This document shows, one piece after another, positions 41,613 through 50,796 of a DNA stretch of 64,000 bases. Location: contig JACPVS010000031.1 in NCBI GenBank assembly GCA_016197365.1, positions 37,107 to 101,106 of the forward strand, read 5' to 3'. Both the position numbers and the translations under genes were made by a program. Position 1 is the first letter of the stretch, and every line of letters begins with the position of its first letter. The DNA comes from Mycolicibacterium cosmeticum. Lineage in GTDB: Bacteria > Actinomycetota > Actinomycetes > Mycobacteriales > Mycobacteriaceae. A model generated the notes under the pieces. It saw only the letters and a list, made by a program, of their open reading frames with translations, was not told the DNA's origin and made no database searches.

Positions 41613-42337
41613 CCGTGTGTGGACGACTGGTTCACGGGCTGCGCCGTCCGCTGGTTGCCCAGGTGGCCGACCACATAGTCGGCCGCCTGATCGACCAGGC
41701 CGCGGTCGATGTAGGTGCCGTGGGCGCCTTGGTCGTGGCCGTCCGGTGAGCACACCGGATCCTCCGCGATGCACACGTCGTCGGTCTTGCCGACGTACCG
41801 GGAGCCGACGGTGATCGGCGGCGCGCCGGTGTAGATCATCTGCAGGAAGCCGCTGGACGGCTTGCCGAACAACGCGACGGCCGCGACGTGGTCGGCGACG
41901 TCGGCGGGCATCGGTCCGGTCAGGCCCGGCGGCAGTGCGAAGCCCTGCGGCACGGCGTCGGCGGTGATGTACGCGGCCACCGCTGCGCCCTGCGAGTAAC
42001 CGCCGAGCACGATCTTGGTGTTCGGGCAGGCCGCCGCCGTGGCGATGACCTTGTTGCTGGCGTCGATGACACCATCGGCCGCCGTCGCGAAATCGATCGA
42101 TGCGGGGTAGTTCACCGCGTAGTCCTCCACGGACTTGCCGGGTGTCTTGGCTCGCACCGAATCCACGAAGGCCCGCCCGACACCTCCGACACCGGCGGGC
42201 TCAAATGTGCCGCGCGCGAACACCACCTGTATGTCCGGGCACGGGTCGGCGGCAGCCGAACCCGCCGCGACCAGCGAACCCGCCGCCGCGAACAATGTCG
42301 CGGCTCCCGCGCCCAACCAACGATCAATCCGATTCAT
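41609..42337 (-). CDS. Cutinase (secreted serine esterase)
   Basis: The 242-aa protein has a Sec signal peptide (ATLFAAAGSLVAAGSAAADP) and a complete cutinase domain: CPDIQVVFARGTFEPAGVGGVG, VNYPASIDFATAADG, the nucleophile elbow GGYSQGAAV (Ser115), and CIAEDPVCSPDGHDQGAHGTY with the catalytic Asp and His and the second Cys pair. It matches mycobacterial Cut/Culp enzymes, which hydrolyse short- to medium-chain esters. ATG 42337 is used; an earlier ATG at 42352 is possible but adds residues before the signal. Confidence 0.92.
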   Translation of the reverse strand: MNRIDRWLGAGAATLFAAAGSLVAAGSAAADPCPDIQVVFARGTFEPAGVGGVGRAFVDSVRAKTPGKSVEDYAVNYPASIDFATAADGVIDASNKVIATAAACPNTKIVLGGYSQGAAVAAYITADAVPQGFALPPGLTGPMPADVADHVAAVALFGKPSSGFLQMIYTGAPPITVGSRYVGKTDDVCIAEDPVCSPDGHDQGAHGTYIDRGLVDQAADYVVGHLGNQRTAQPVNQSSTHG

Positions 42338-42457
42338 CTCGCCGCTCCACACTTCGTCCCCGACCCGCGGCGGCGCCGGTGCCCCGCGATAAGCACGGTC
42401 CGGATACCCAGGAACTTCACATCCGAATCAAAATGCCGAATGTGATGCCCGGCACGC

Positions 42458-44956
42458 TCAGTCGAGTCGGCCGGCCCCGGCGATCCGTACCACCGGTGAT
42501 CCTTCCTCATCCGAGGCAGGCAGGTCCACCTCGATATCGAAGCCCCAGTCGTGGTCACCCGCCGGATCGTCCAAGATCTGGCGGACCCGCCACACCTCCG
42601 GTTGACGGTCGAAGATCAACATGGCGGGTCCGCGGGCGTCGGCGCCGGTGCCCACATCGTCGTGCTCAGCAAAATACGCCGCGCCCACCTCTTCCCAGCG
42701 GTGCGCGGGCCACCCGGAGCCGGCATCCATCGCGCCGAGGTCGGACCAGCGACCGCGCGCGAACAACTCGACCCGCCGGAACAACGCATTGCGCACCATC
42801 GCGGTGAACGCCCGGACATTGCCGGTCAGCGCCCGCACCGGCACCGTCACCGGCGCAGCCTCGGGATGCGCACCGCTGGTGAGCTCTTCCCATTCGTCGA
42901 GCAGGCTCGAATCAACCTGTCGGACAAGCTCACCCAGCCATTCGACGATGTCGGCGACGTCCTCGGTGCGGGCTGCCGCCGGAACTCCGGAGCGCAGCGC
43001 CTTGAACGCGTCGGAGAGATACCGCAGCACCGCACCCTCCGAGCGGGTCAGGCCGTACTCGCTGACGAACTCCCGGAAGGTCTGCGCCCGCTCCCACATC
43101 TCGCGCACCACCGACTTCGGCGCCAGCTTCCCGTCGGCGGCCCACGGATTGGTACGCAGGTACACCTCGAAGGTGTACTGCAGCATCTCCTGCAGCGGCT
43201 TGGGGTAGGTCACCTCGTCGAGCAACTCGATGCGTTCGTCGTACTCGATGCCGTCGGCCTTCATCTGCGCGACGGCTTCGCCGCGGGCCTTGTTCAACTG
43301 CGCGGACAGGATCTGCCGGGGATCCTCCAGCGTGGCCTCGATCACCGAAACCACGTCCAGTGCATAGGTTTCGGCGTCGACATCGAGGACGTCCACCGCG
43401 GCCAGGGCAAACGTCGACAGTGGCTGGTTCAGCGCGAAATCGGGTGGCAGGTCGACGGTCAGCCGGTATTGCCTGCCGTCGGCCTCCGGTTCGGGTAGCC
43501 GTTCCAGAATGCCGGCCTGCAGCAGCGAGCGGGCGATGCCGACCGCTTCCAGGATCAGCTTGAGCTGACGTTTGCGCGGCTCGTGATTGTCGGTGAGCAA
43601 TCGGCGCATCGACTCGAACGGATTACCGGGGCGATCGACGACATCCAGGATCATCCCCGTCGAGACCCGCATGGTGCTGGTCAACGATTCCGGCGCGGCC
43701 TCCACCAGTCGTGTCATGGTCGCCTCGCTCCACGGCACCATGCCCTCGGGTACCTTGCGGCGCACTAGCTTTCGCCGCTTCTTCGGGTCGTCGGCGACTT
43801 TGGCGAACTGCTTGAGGTTCTCCACCTCGTGGTCGGGTGCCTGGACGACGACGGTGCCCGCGGTGTCATAGCCCGCGCGGCCCGCGCGGCCGGCGATCTG
43901 ATGGAATTCCCGGGCGCTGAGCAGCCGGGTGCGGGTGCCGTCGTACTTCGACAGCGCGGTGAACACCACGGTCCGGATCGGCACGTTGATGCCCACGCCC
44001 AGGGTGTCGGTGCCGCAGATGATCTTCAGCAGGCCGGCCTGGGCCAATTGTTCGACGAGGCGCCGGTATTTGGGCAGCATGCCGGCGTGGTGCACGCCGA
44101 TGCCGTGGCGCACCAACCGGGACAGCGTGGCGCCGAAGGCGGTGGAGAAGCGGAAGGCGCCGATGTGTTCGGCGATCGCGGCCTTCTCCTCCTTGGTGCA
44201 CACGTTGACACTCATCAAGGCCTGGGCGCGTTCCAGGGCGGAGGCCTGGGTGAAGTGCACGACGTAGATGGGCACCTGCTTGGTGTCCAGCAGTTCCCCG
44301 ATGGTCTCGTGCATCGGCGTGCTGGCGTACGAGTAGTACAACGGCACCGGGCGTTCCGCGCCGGCCACCAGTGCCGTCGGCCGGCCGGTGCGCCGGGTCA
44401 GGTCCTCCCGCAGGAACGTGACGTCGCCGAGGGTGGCCGACATCAACAGGAACTGTGCGCGCGGCAGTTCCAGCAGCGGCACCTGCCACGCCCAGCCGCG
44501 GTCGGGGTCACCGTAGAAGTGGAACTCGTCCATCACCACCAGGCCGATGTCGGCCCCGGCACCTTCGCGCAGGGCGACGTTGGCCAGGATCTCGGCGGTG
44601 CACGCGATGATCGGGGCGTCGGGGTTGACCGAGGCGTCGCCGGTCAGCATGCCGACGTTGTCGGCCCCGAACACCTCACACAGCGCGAAGAACTTTTCAC
44701 TGACCAGGGCCTTGATCGGGGCGGTGTAGAAACTGACGCGGTCGGTCGAGAGCGCCGCGTAGATCGCCCCGGTGGCCACCAGCGACTTACCGGAACCGGT
44801 GGGCGTGGCCAGCACCACGTTCGCGCCGCTGACCATTTCGATCAGGGCCTCTTCCTGCGCGGGGTACAGGGTCGTGCCCGCCTCCTCGGCCCAGGCGGCG
44901 AATGAGGTGAACAGTTCGTCGGGGTCGGTGTCCGGCGCAGGCAACAGGGTCTTCAT
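42458..44956 (-). CDS. Ski2-like DExH-box helicase (DUF3516-type C-terminus)
   Basis: The 832-aa protein starts MKTLLPAPDTDPDELFTSFAAWAEEAGTTLYPAQEEALIEMVSG. Motif I is ATPTGSGKS (50-58), motif II DEFHFY, motif III LMSATLG, and motif VI QIAGRAGRAGYDT. The second half, without an HRDC or Sec63-like domain that I can recognise, matches the actinobacterial DUF3516-type region (MREMWERAQTFREFVSEYGLTRSEGAVLRYLSDAFKALRSGVP). It probably unwinds RNA or DNA. The same frame is open for another 660 codons upstream, antisense to the kinase, which is spurious. Confidence 0.9.
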   Translation of the reverse strand: MKTLLPAPDTDPDELFTSFAAWAEEAGTTLYPAQEEALIEMVSGANVVLATPTGSGKSLVATGAIYAALSTDRVSFYTAPIKALVSEKFFALCEVFGADNVGMLTGDASVNPDAPIIACTAEILANVALREGAGADIGLVVMDEFHFYGDPDRGWAWQVPLLELPRAQFLLMSATLGDVTFLREDLTRRTGRPTALVAGAERPVPLYYSYASTPMHETIGELLDTKQVPIYVVHFTQASALERAQALMSVNVCTKEEKAAIAEHIGAFRFSTAFGATLSRLVRHGIGVHHAGMLPKYRRLVEQLAQAGLLKIICGTDTLGVGINVPIRTVVFTALSKYDGTRTRLLSAREFHQIAGRAGRAGYDTAGTVVVQAPDHEVENLKQFAKVADDPKKRRKLVRRKVPEGMVPWSEATMTRLVEAAPESLTSTMRVSTGMILDVVDRPGNPFESMRRLLTDNHEPRKRQLKLILEAVGIARSLLQAGILERLPEPEADGRQYRLTVDLPPDFALNQPLSTFALAAVDVLDVDAETYALDVVSVIEATLEDPRQILSAQLNKARGEAVAQMKADGIEYDERIELLDEVTYPKPLQEMLQYTFEVYLRTNPWAADGKLAPKSVVREMWERAQTFREFVSEYGLTRSEGAVLRYLSDAFKALRSGVPAAARTEDVADIVEWLGELVRQVDSSLLDEWEELTSGAHPEAAPVTVPVRALTGNVRAFTAMVRNALFRRVELFARGRWSDLGAMDAGSGWPAHRWEEVGAAYFAEHDDVGTGADARGPAMLIFDRQPEVWRVRQILDDPAGDHDWGFDIEVDLPASDEEGSPVVRIAGAGRLD

Positions 44957-45019
44957 GTCTGCTCCAGCCTGCCTGACCGACCTGCCTCGCGCGCACGACG
45001 GGTCGAATACGATTTGCCC

Positions 45020-46915
45020 GTGTCGCTCACCGAGGGCCAGGTCTTCGCCGGATACACCATCCGGCGACTGCTCGGCGCGGGCGGGATGGGCAGCGTGTAC
45101 CTGGCCGACCATCCGCGGCTGCCACGCCAGGATGCCGTGAAGGTACTCGCGGCGACGCTGACCGCGGATCCGGAGTATGCACCGCGGTTCCGGCGCGAGG
45201 CGGATCTGGTGTCCACGCTGTCGCACCCCAACATCCTCGGCGTGTATGACCGCGGGGAAGTCGACGGCCAGCTCTGGATCTCGATGGTCTACGTGGCGGG
45301 CACCGACGCGGCCCGGCTGTTGCGTGACCACTATCCCAACGGGATGCCCGCGCACGTGGCGTTGCCGATCATCGCCGGCGTCGCGTCGGCGCTGGACTAT
45401 GCGCATCAGCGCGGCCTGTTGCATCGAGATATCAAGCCGGCCAACATCTTGCTGGAATCCGACACCTCGCGGATCTATCTGGCCGACTTCGGCATCGCCC
45501 GCCCGATGGACGACTCGACGAAGCTGACCGCGACCAACATGGCGGTCGGAACGGTCGCCTATGCCGCACCCGAGCAGTTGCGCGGCGAGCCGATGGATGG
45601 GCGTACCGACCAATACGCGTTGGCCTGCACCGCATTTCATCTGCTCACCGGAACCACGCCGTACGCCGACAGCAACCCAGCGGTGGTGATCACCAGGCAC
45701 GTCACCGCGCCCGCCCCGTCGCTGGGCGCCCGGCGCCCGGACCTGCGCGGGCTGGATCCGGTACTGGCCAGGGCGATGGCCAAGACCCGCGAAGCCCGGT
45801 ATCCCAGCTGTCAGGAATTCGCGCATGCACTGCAATACCAACTGAATGCGCCTATCGAGGATCACCGCAGTCAGCCCACCTCGACCGCCGTCACGCTGCC
45901 GCCCACGCAGGCGTCCAGCACCCCGCCGGCACCGAAGCCTGCCTCCAAACGTGTCTCCAAGCCACTGATCGCGGTGCTGTCGGTCCTCGCCCTGATCCTG
46001 GTCGCCGGTGGTGTCTTCGCCGGGACGCGATTGCTGTCGCGCGACGACCAGCCGGCCGCAGGACCGGCGCCGTCGGCCGCCCCCACCGCGCAGGTGGCCA
46101 CCGGATCCGGTTTCACCGGCCTGTACCGGGCGGACTTCGGGCCCGGTACCGACCTGGAAGGCAATCCGGTTCCGGGCGCACCGGCGACCACCGGCACCTA
46201 CGACGTCCGCTCCGGGTGCGGTGCAGGCGGGTGCATCGCTACCGCGTCCTATGTCGGGGAGAGCGGCATCGTGCTGGTCTCGGACATGACCTTCGACCTG
46301 ATCGCCGGCGACTGGGTCGCCGTGGCCACCGCGTCCGTGCAGTGTCCCGATGTGCCCACCGAGGTGTGGGTGGTCTACACCCTGACGCCGCAACCCGACG
46401 GAACGCTCACCGGTGAGACCGCCAGATCCACCGCGAACAACTGCGGAAGCGGCAAGCGGACGGTGACGTTCACCCGCACCGGCGAGAACGAGCGCAGCAC
46501 GCTGCCCGACCCGACCACCCTCCCGCCACGGGTGACGTCCCCGGCGTCGGGTCTGCGCGGGCGCTATCACGAGTCCACGGTGTACGCGAACGGCGGCTAC
46601 GCGCCCGGGTCGCCGGACCTGCAGGTGCGCACCCACTGTCTGCGCACCGGTGACCGGTGCATCAGCATGTTCCACGCGATCGACGGCGTCGTGACCCTGG
46701 TGTTCGCCGACGGCAAATGGGTGCGCGACGAAGAGGGCATCGTCCCGTGTGCCATGGGCGGTACGACCAACACCAAGATCACCGCCGAGTACCCGTTGAC
46801 GGGCGATGCGCAGGATCCGATTCCCGTGCTGTCCGGCAAAGGGCAGAACATCTCCACCGGCGGCGAATGCAAGGGCGGAGATTTCACGGACAAGTTCGTC
46901 CGCACCGGCGATTAG
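45020..46915 (+). CDS. Receptor-type Ser/Thr protein kinase with duplicated ectodomain
   Basis: The 631-aa product has a Hanks-type kinase at residues 5-270: GAGGMGSVYLAD (P-loop), KVL with the Lys, HRDIKPANILL catalytic loop, and DFGIA. A juxtamembrane region, a TM helix (PLIAVLSVLALILVAGGVFAGTRLL, near 315-340) and an extracellular part follow. The outside holds two related repeats of about 120 residues (each GLY/GRY...C...CI...GDWV or GKWV...C...F-RTG) with conserved Cys. GTG 45020 is preferred over TTG 45014. It resembles PknE/F-class kinases. The lipoprotein gene follows 20 bp later. Confidence 0.9.
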   Translation: MSLTEGQVFAGYTIRRLLGAGGMGSVYLADHPRLPRQDAVKVLAATLTADPEYAPRFRREADLVSTLSHPNILGVYDRGEVDGQLWISMVYVAGTDAARLLRDHYPNGMPAHVALPIIAGVASALDYAHQRGLLHRDIKPANILLESDTSRIYLADFGIARPMDDSTKLTATNMAVGTVAYAAPEQLRGEPMDGRTDQYALACTAFHLLTGTTPYADSNPAVVITRHVTAPAPSLGARRPDLRGLDPVLARAMAKTREARYPSCQEFAHALQYQLNAPIEDHRSQPTSTAVTLPPTQASSTPPAPKPASKRVSKPLIAVLSVLALILVAGGVFAGTRLLSRDDQPAAGPAPSAAPTAQVATGSGFTGLYRADFGPGTDLEGNPVPGAPATTGTYDVRSGCGAGGCIATASYVGESGIVLVSDMTFDLIAGDWVAVATASVQCPDVPTEVWVVYTLTPQPDGTLTGETARSTANNCGSGKRTVTFTRTGENERSTLPDPTTLPPRVTSPASGLRGRYHESTVYANGGYAPGSPDLQVRTHCLRTGDRCISMFHAIDGVVTLVFADGKWVRDEEGIVPCAMGGTTNTKITAEYPLTGDAQDPIPVLSGKGQNISTGGECKGGDFTDKFVRTGD

Positions 46916-46935
46916 CGCGCTAGGGTCGGATCGCA

Positions 46936-48156
46936 ATGACTACATCAGATGCGTTGCGGCCCATGGTGAAGCACGCACTGGTCCTTGCCAGCGTGGTGGC
47001 CCTTGCCGCATGTTCGCACACCAGTGACCCTTCGGCGCCCACCAATTCGGTTGCAGCGCCCACGGCTACGCCGCCGCCGATCGTCAGTCCCACCCTGCTC
47101 AACGTGGGCAGCTACCCCACGGCGCCGCGACCCCCGCTCGGTAACGCGGGCTCCGTCGAGGCCGGTGTGGCAGCGGACGCGCGCGGGATGGCCGAGTTCG
47201 TCATCGGGCCCTGGGACGTCGACAAGACGCTGGTCAAGCCGTACCTGAGCGCTTATTACATCCTCACCACTCCGCTCCTGCTGGCACAGCTGGGCCCGGA
47301 GGCCATCGCGACAGCCGCGCAGGAACACGGATTCGTCAACGGCTTCGCCTCCGCGCGCAGTTCGGACAAGGCGGTCTTCGTCAACGCGGTGTTGCGATTC
47401 CCCGACCCCGCGGCCGCCACCGCCGCCGCGACGACGATGGCCGACGCCGCCGCTGCGAGTCCCGTCGGTGGGGCCCAACCGCAGCGCGCCCCCGTGCCAG
47501 GCCATCCCGAGGCGGCCGCCGTCAGTTACGACTTCACTCCGCACGGCGCGGATCACCCGTGGTCGGTGGTGCGGTCGTTCACCCCGCACGGCACGTTCGT
47601 GTTCATGCAGCTGGCCCAGGACGCCGACGGCCGGGATGCCGCCGCGGCTCTGATCACCAAGGCGATCGACACGCAGGGACCGGCGATCGACAAGTTCACC
47701 CCGGCCGGCCTGCCGGCGTTCGCCGATGTCCCGCTCGACCCGACCGGTCTGCTGGCCCGCACCATCCCGCTCGGCGGGGAGGTCAGTGCCAGCAAGAACG
47801 CCGTGTATCCGGCCAAGGCGGCCATGCACTTCCAGACCGATCCGGTGGCATCCAAGACACTGTTCTCCGACACCGGGGTGACCATGGTCGCCATGGGCAA
47901 GGCGAACGTCTACCAGGCCAAGCAACCGCTGACCGCACTGATGATCACCAACGGTTTCAACGCCGAGGTGCTGTCGGAGGGGGCCACACCGGCCGACGCG
48001 GTGCAGGCACTGCCCGAAAGTCATTGCGCCGCACGCCCGAAGAGCTTCTACTGCGTGGCCCCGGCGGGTCAGTACGCGATCGAGGCGACCGGTGCCGAAC
48101 TGCCGGATGTCCAGCAGTTGGTCGCCGCCCAGTACGTGTTGCTCACGGCCAAGTGA
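46936..48156 (+). CDS. Conserved lipoprotein (DUF7373-like)
   Basis: The 406-aa product has a lipoprotein signal (HALVLASVVALAACSHTSD, lipobox LAAC, Cys26) followed by a Pro/Thr-rich linker and a large two-part domain (VEAGVAADARGMAEFVIGPWDVDKTL; LGGEVSASKNAVYPAKAAMHFQTDP). It is similar to mycobacterial lipoproteins found beside kinase genes. It could be the extracellular partner or ligand of the kinase encoded 20 bp upstream. ATG 46936 or 46963 is possible. The 3' end overlaps the convergent PhyH gene by 14 bp. Confidence 0.8.
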   Translation: MTTSDALRPMVKHALVLASVVALAACSHTSDPSAPTNSVAAPTATPPPIVSPTLLNVGSYPTAPRPPLGNAGSVEAGVAADARGMAEFVIGPWDVDKTLVKPYLSAYYILTTPLLLAQLGPEAIATAAQEHGFVNGFASARSSDKAVFVNAVLRFPDPAAATAAATTMADAAAASPVGGAQPQRAPVPGHPEAAAVSYDFTPHGADHPWSVVRSFTPHGTFVFMQLAQDADGRDAAAALITKAIDTQGPAIDKFTPAGLPAFADVPLDPTGLLARTIPLGGEVSASKNAVYPAKAAMHFQTDPVASKTLFSDTGVTMVAMGKANVYQAKQPLTALMITNGFNAEVLSEGATPADAVQALPESHCAARPKSFYCVAPAGQYAIEATGAELPDVQQLVAAQYVLLTAK

Positions 48157-48829
48157 GAGGTTCGGTCAACAGAACCGGCGCCTGAGCCATGAAGCGCGGG
48201 CGGCGGCCATGATGGCGATCCGCCGCGTGGACGGTGAGTGGATGCAACACGAACATGTCCCCGGGGTGCCCGGTGGCGAAGGCCACCGGGCGGCTCGTGC
48301 TGGCGGCGGCGACGCGTTCGCCCGCCGTCACCGCGTCCATCGGTTCCGTACCGAGCACTCCGCCCGCGTCATGGTGTGACCCGACGCGGATGCGGGTGGG
48401 GGCGTCCGGAGCGCCGACTTCCGACAGCAGGGTCAGCAACAGAACGGTGTGGGGGCGCCCGGATACCGCCCACGAACCGTCCGGGAGCGGTGTGTTGTGG
48501 TCGATGTGCCAGCCGCGGTCATCGGTGTCCGGTTCCAGAGGGAATCGAATGACGATGTTGCCCAGCGATGCTCGCGGTATCCAGCGATCCGCGCCGACCA
48601 GGTCGTCCAGTGTGTCCGCCAAGGCGGAATGGCGGGTGAGCGCGCCGAACGGGGCAGCTCCGGCCAGATCGGCGGTCCACACCACCGGACGTGTCCATTG
48701 CCGAGGGTGATGTGGTGCGAGCCCGATACGTTCCCACAGCAGCGCCTGGGCGGCGAGGGCGTCCTCGTGCACCGCGGCGCCGTCGATCCGGACGTAGCCG
48801 TCGCGACGGAAGGCGTCGACGTCGGTCAT
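48143..48829 (-). CDS. Phytanoyl-CoA dioxygenase (PhyH)-family protein
   Basis: The 228-aa protein shows the Fe(II)/2-oxoglutarate facial triad: GWHIDHN (His108, Asp110) and the distal His in FVLHPLTVHAADRHHGRRPRFM, with an Arg that could bind 2-oxoglutarate. The N-terminus FRRDGYVRIDGAAV is typical of PhyH proteins. It should hydroxylate an aliphatic or aromatic substrate in the cytoplasm. It is followed on the same strand by nothing co-directional; 49 bp lie between it and the acyl-CoA dehydrogenase stop. Confidence 0.82.
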   Translation of the reverse strand: MTDVDAFRRDGYVRIDGAAVHEDALAAQALLWERIGLAPHHPRQWTRPVVWTADLAGAAPFGALTRHSALADTLDDLVGADRWIPRASLGNIVIRFPLEPDTDDRGWHIDHNTPLPDGSWAVSGRPHTVLLLTLLSEVGAPDAPTRIRVGSHHDAGGVLGTEPMDAVTAGERVAAASTSRPVAFATGHPGDMFVLHPLTVHAADRHHGRRPRFMAQAPVLLTEPLTWP

Positions 48830-48878
48830 CGTCTCAGCGTGCCCCGGCGCCGGTGCCCGGCGCCACTGGTTTTTCGCG

Positions 48879-50090
48879 CTACCGGATGGCCAGCCCGGTG
48901 ATCGCGCGGGAGATCACCAGGCGCTGAATCTCGCTGGTGCCTTCGAAGATGGTGAAGATTTTCGCGTCGCGGTGCATGCGCTCCACCGGATAGTCACGGG
49001 TGTAGCCGTTGCCGCCGAGGATCTGGATGGCCTCGTCGGTGACATACACGGCGGTCTCGCTGGCCACCAGCTTGGCCATCGACCCTTCGGCGTTGTCGAA
49101 GTTCTGATTGTTGCGTGCCATCCACCCGGCGCGCCACACCAGCATCCGGGCGGCGTCGATGCGGCACTTCATGTCGGCGAGCTTGAACGCGACGGCCTGG
49201 AATTCGCCGATCTTGCGGCCGAATTGCTCACGCTGGCTGGCGTAGTCGAGTGCGTACTCGTAGGCGGCGCGCGCCACACCGACCGCCATGGCGCCGACGG
49301 TGGGTCGGGTGCGTTCGAAGGTCTTCATCGCGGCCTGTCCGCCGGCCGATGCACCCGACTTGACGCGGGCGACCCGCTCCTCGAACTTCTCGCGGCCGCC
49401 GAGGATCAGGTCCTCGGAGAGGCGGACGTTGTCGAGGACGACCTCGGCGGTGTGCGAGGCGCGGATGCCGTGCTTCTTGAACTTCTGACCCTGGGTCAGG
49501 CCGTGGGTGTCGGGCGGGATGATGAACGTGGCCTGCCCACGGGATCCGAGCTCCGGGTACACCGACGCAACCACGATGTGCACGTTGGCGATACCGCCGT
49601 TGGTGGCCCAGGTCTTGGTGCCGTTGAGCACCCATTCGCGGGTCGCTTCGTCATAGCGCGCCCGGGTGCGGATGGCGCCGACGTCGGAACCCGCGTCGGG
49701 TTCCGAGGAACAGAACGCACCCAGCTGCGGCTCGCCCGGTGTGCCGAACATCGCGGGCAGCCACAGGCCGATCTGCTCGGGAGTTCCGTTGCCCGCCAAC
49801 GCCGCAGCGGCCAGGCCGGTACCCAGGATGGACAGCGCGATGCCGGCGTCACCCCAGAACAGCTCCTCGAAGACGGTGATGAATCCCAGTCCGCTCGGCT
49901 CGGCGGCCTGCGTCCCGAAGAACTCGGGGGAATACAGCCCGACCTTGGCCGCTTCGGCGATGATGGGCCACGGCGTCTCCTCGCGCTCATCCCATTCGGA
50001 GGCGGCGGGCCGCACGATCTCGGCGGCGAACTGGTGCACCCAGTCGCGGACCTCGATGACGTCGTCGGACAGTTGGAGCGAGAAGGTCAT
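48879..50090 (-). CDS. Acyl-CoA dehydrogenase
   Basis: The 403-aa protein carries the ACAD signatures: GAFCSSEPDAGSDVGAIRTRA, WVLNGTKTWATNGGIANVHIVVA, the FAD-binding region REQFGRKIGEFQAVAFKLADM and the C-terminal GGNGYTRDYPVERMHRDAKIFTIFEGTSEIQRL with catalytic Glu in FEGTSE. It catalyses the first dehydrogenation of acyl-CoA beta-oxidation; chain preference is unknown. It is 25 bp downstream of its TetR regulator in the same operon, which suggests repression released by acyl-CoA. Confidence 0.92.
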   Translation of the reverse strand: MTFSLQLSDDVIEVRDWVHQFAAEIVRPAASEWDEREETPWPIIAEAAKVGLYSPEFFGTQAAEPSGLGFITVFEELFWGDAGIALSILGTGLAAAALAGNGTPEQIGLWLPAMFGTPGEPQLGAFCSSEPDAGSDVGAIRTRARYDEATREWVLNGTKTWATNGGIANVHIVVASVYPELGSRGQATFIIPPDTHGLTQGQKFKKHGIRASHTAEVVLDNVRLSEDLILGGREKFEERVARVKSGASAGGQAAMKTFERTRPTVGAMAVGVARAAYEYALDYASQREQFGRKIGEFQAVAFKLADMKCRIDAARMLVWRAGWMARNNQNFDNAEGSMAKLVASETAVYVTDEAIQILGGNGYTRDYPVERMHRDAKIFTIFEGTSEIQRLVISRAITGLAIR

Positions 50091-50115
50091 GTGAACTCCT
50101 GAATCAGTGTGGTGC

Positions 50116-50745
50116 TCAAGGTTTCTTGGGGATGGTGTGGCGTTCCAGGACGGCAGTGGTCTGGTCCACCCAGGCCTCGAAATAACGGTCGTCGTCGACG
50201 TTGCCGGGGGTGCGGTTGGTCAGTGCGCGCAGCGTGACGTTGTAGCAGAGCGAGGCGATGGCGACCGACGCGGCGGCTTCCGGATCGGGAATTGCGGTGC
50301 GGCCGGCCCGATTCGACGCGGAGAGTTCGTCGGCGAAACGTTGGTAGGCGTTGTCGGTGATGACCTGCCACGTCTTCTCGTCCAGGTCGCCGAGCTCGTC
50401 GGGTTCGCGAAGCATGACCCGCAGCAACTCTTCGCTCTCGGTGAGGTTGTTCCAGATCAGCTGGCCTGCGGTACGTACCGAGGCCTCCACGCCCTTCTGG
50501 TCGCCGGAGTCGTACTGCTCGCGGGCGGTCACGATCTTCTCGATGCGGCTGGCGACGGCGGCCTCCAGCAGCGCACGTTTCGAACTGAAGTGCTTGTAGA
50601 GCGCACCGGAACCCGGCGCCAGTCCGGCCGCCTGCTGGATATCGGCCACCGACGTCGCCCCGTAGCCCTTGGCAGCGAACAGCTGCAGCGCGGTGGCCAT
50701 GAGTTGATCGCGGCGGGAGGCGGTCACAGGTGAGAGAGTACTCAC
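50116..50745 (-). CDS. TetR-family regulator of the acyl-CoA dehydrogenase
   Basis: The 209-aa product has the HTH at 15-58 (ALQLFAAKGYGATSVADIQQAAGLAPGSGALYKHFSSKRALL) and a helical ligand domain. GTG 50745 lies inside a 22-bp palindrome (50729-50750); GTG 50727 is an alternative start. No Shine-Dalgarno precedes either, so a leaderless transcript that starts within its own operator is plausible. It is the first gene of the tetR-ACAD operon. Confidence 0.87.
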   Translation of the reverse strand: MSTLSPVTASRRDQLMATALQLFAAKGYGATSVADIQQAAGLAPGSGALYKHFSSKRALLEAAVASRIEKIVTAREQYDSGDQKGVEASVRTAGQLIWNNLTESEELLRVMLREPDELGDLDEKTWQVITDNAYQRFADELSASNRAGRTAIPDPEAAASVAIASLCYNVTLRALTNRTPGNVDDDRYFEAWVDQTTAVLERHTIPKKP

Positions 50746-50750
50746 TCACC
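50729..50750. promoter_or_regulatory. 22-bp palindrome, probable TetR operator
   Basis: Arms GGTGAG and CTCACC flank the core GAGTACTC; 20 of 22 positions are symmetric. It covers the GTG start of the TetR gene and lies 47 bp before the divergent membrane-protein start. Autoregulation and control of both directions is likely. Confidence 0.72.
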
Positions 50751-50796
50751 ATGCGGGCGGCAAATGCCCTCTGCCACGCCCGTACCCTCGGTGGGT

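Noticed and set aside
44957..46936. Extension of the helicase frame upstream to 46936
   Set aside because: It would be antisense to the whole kinase gene; the translation is low-complexity and the helicase has a natural start at 44956.
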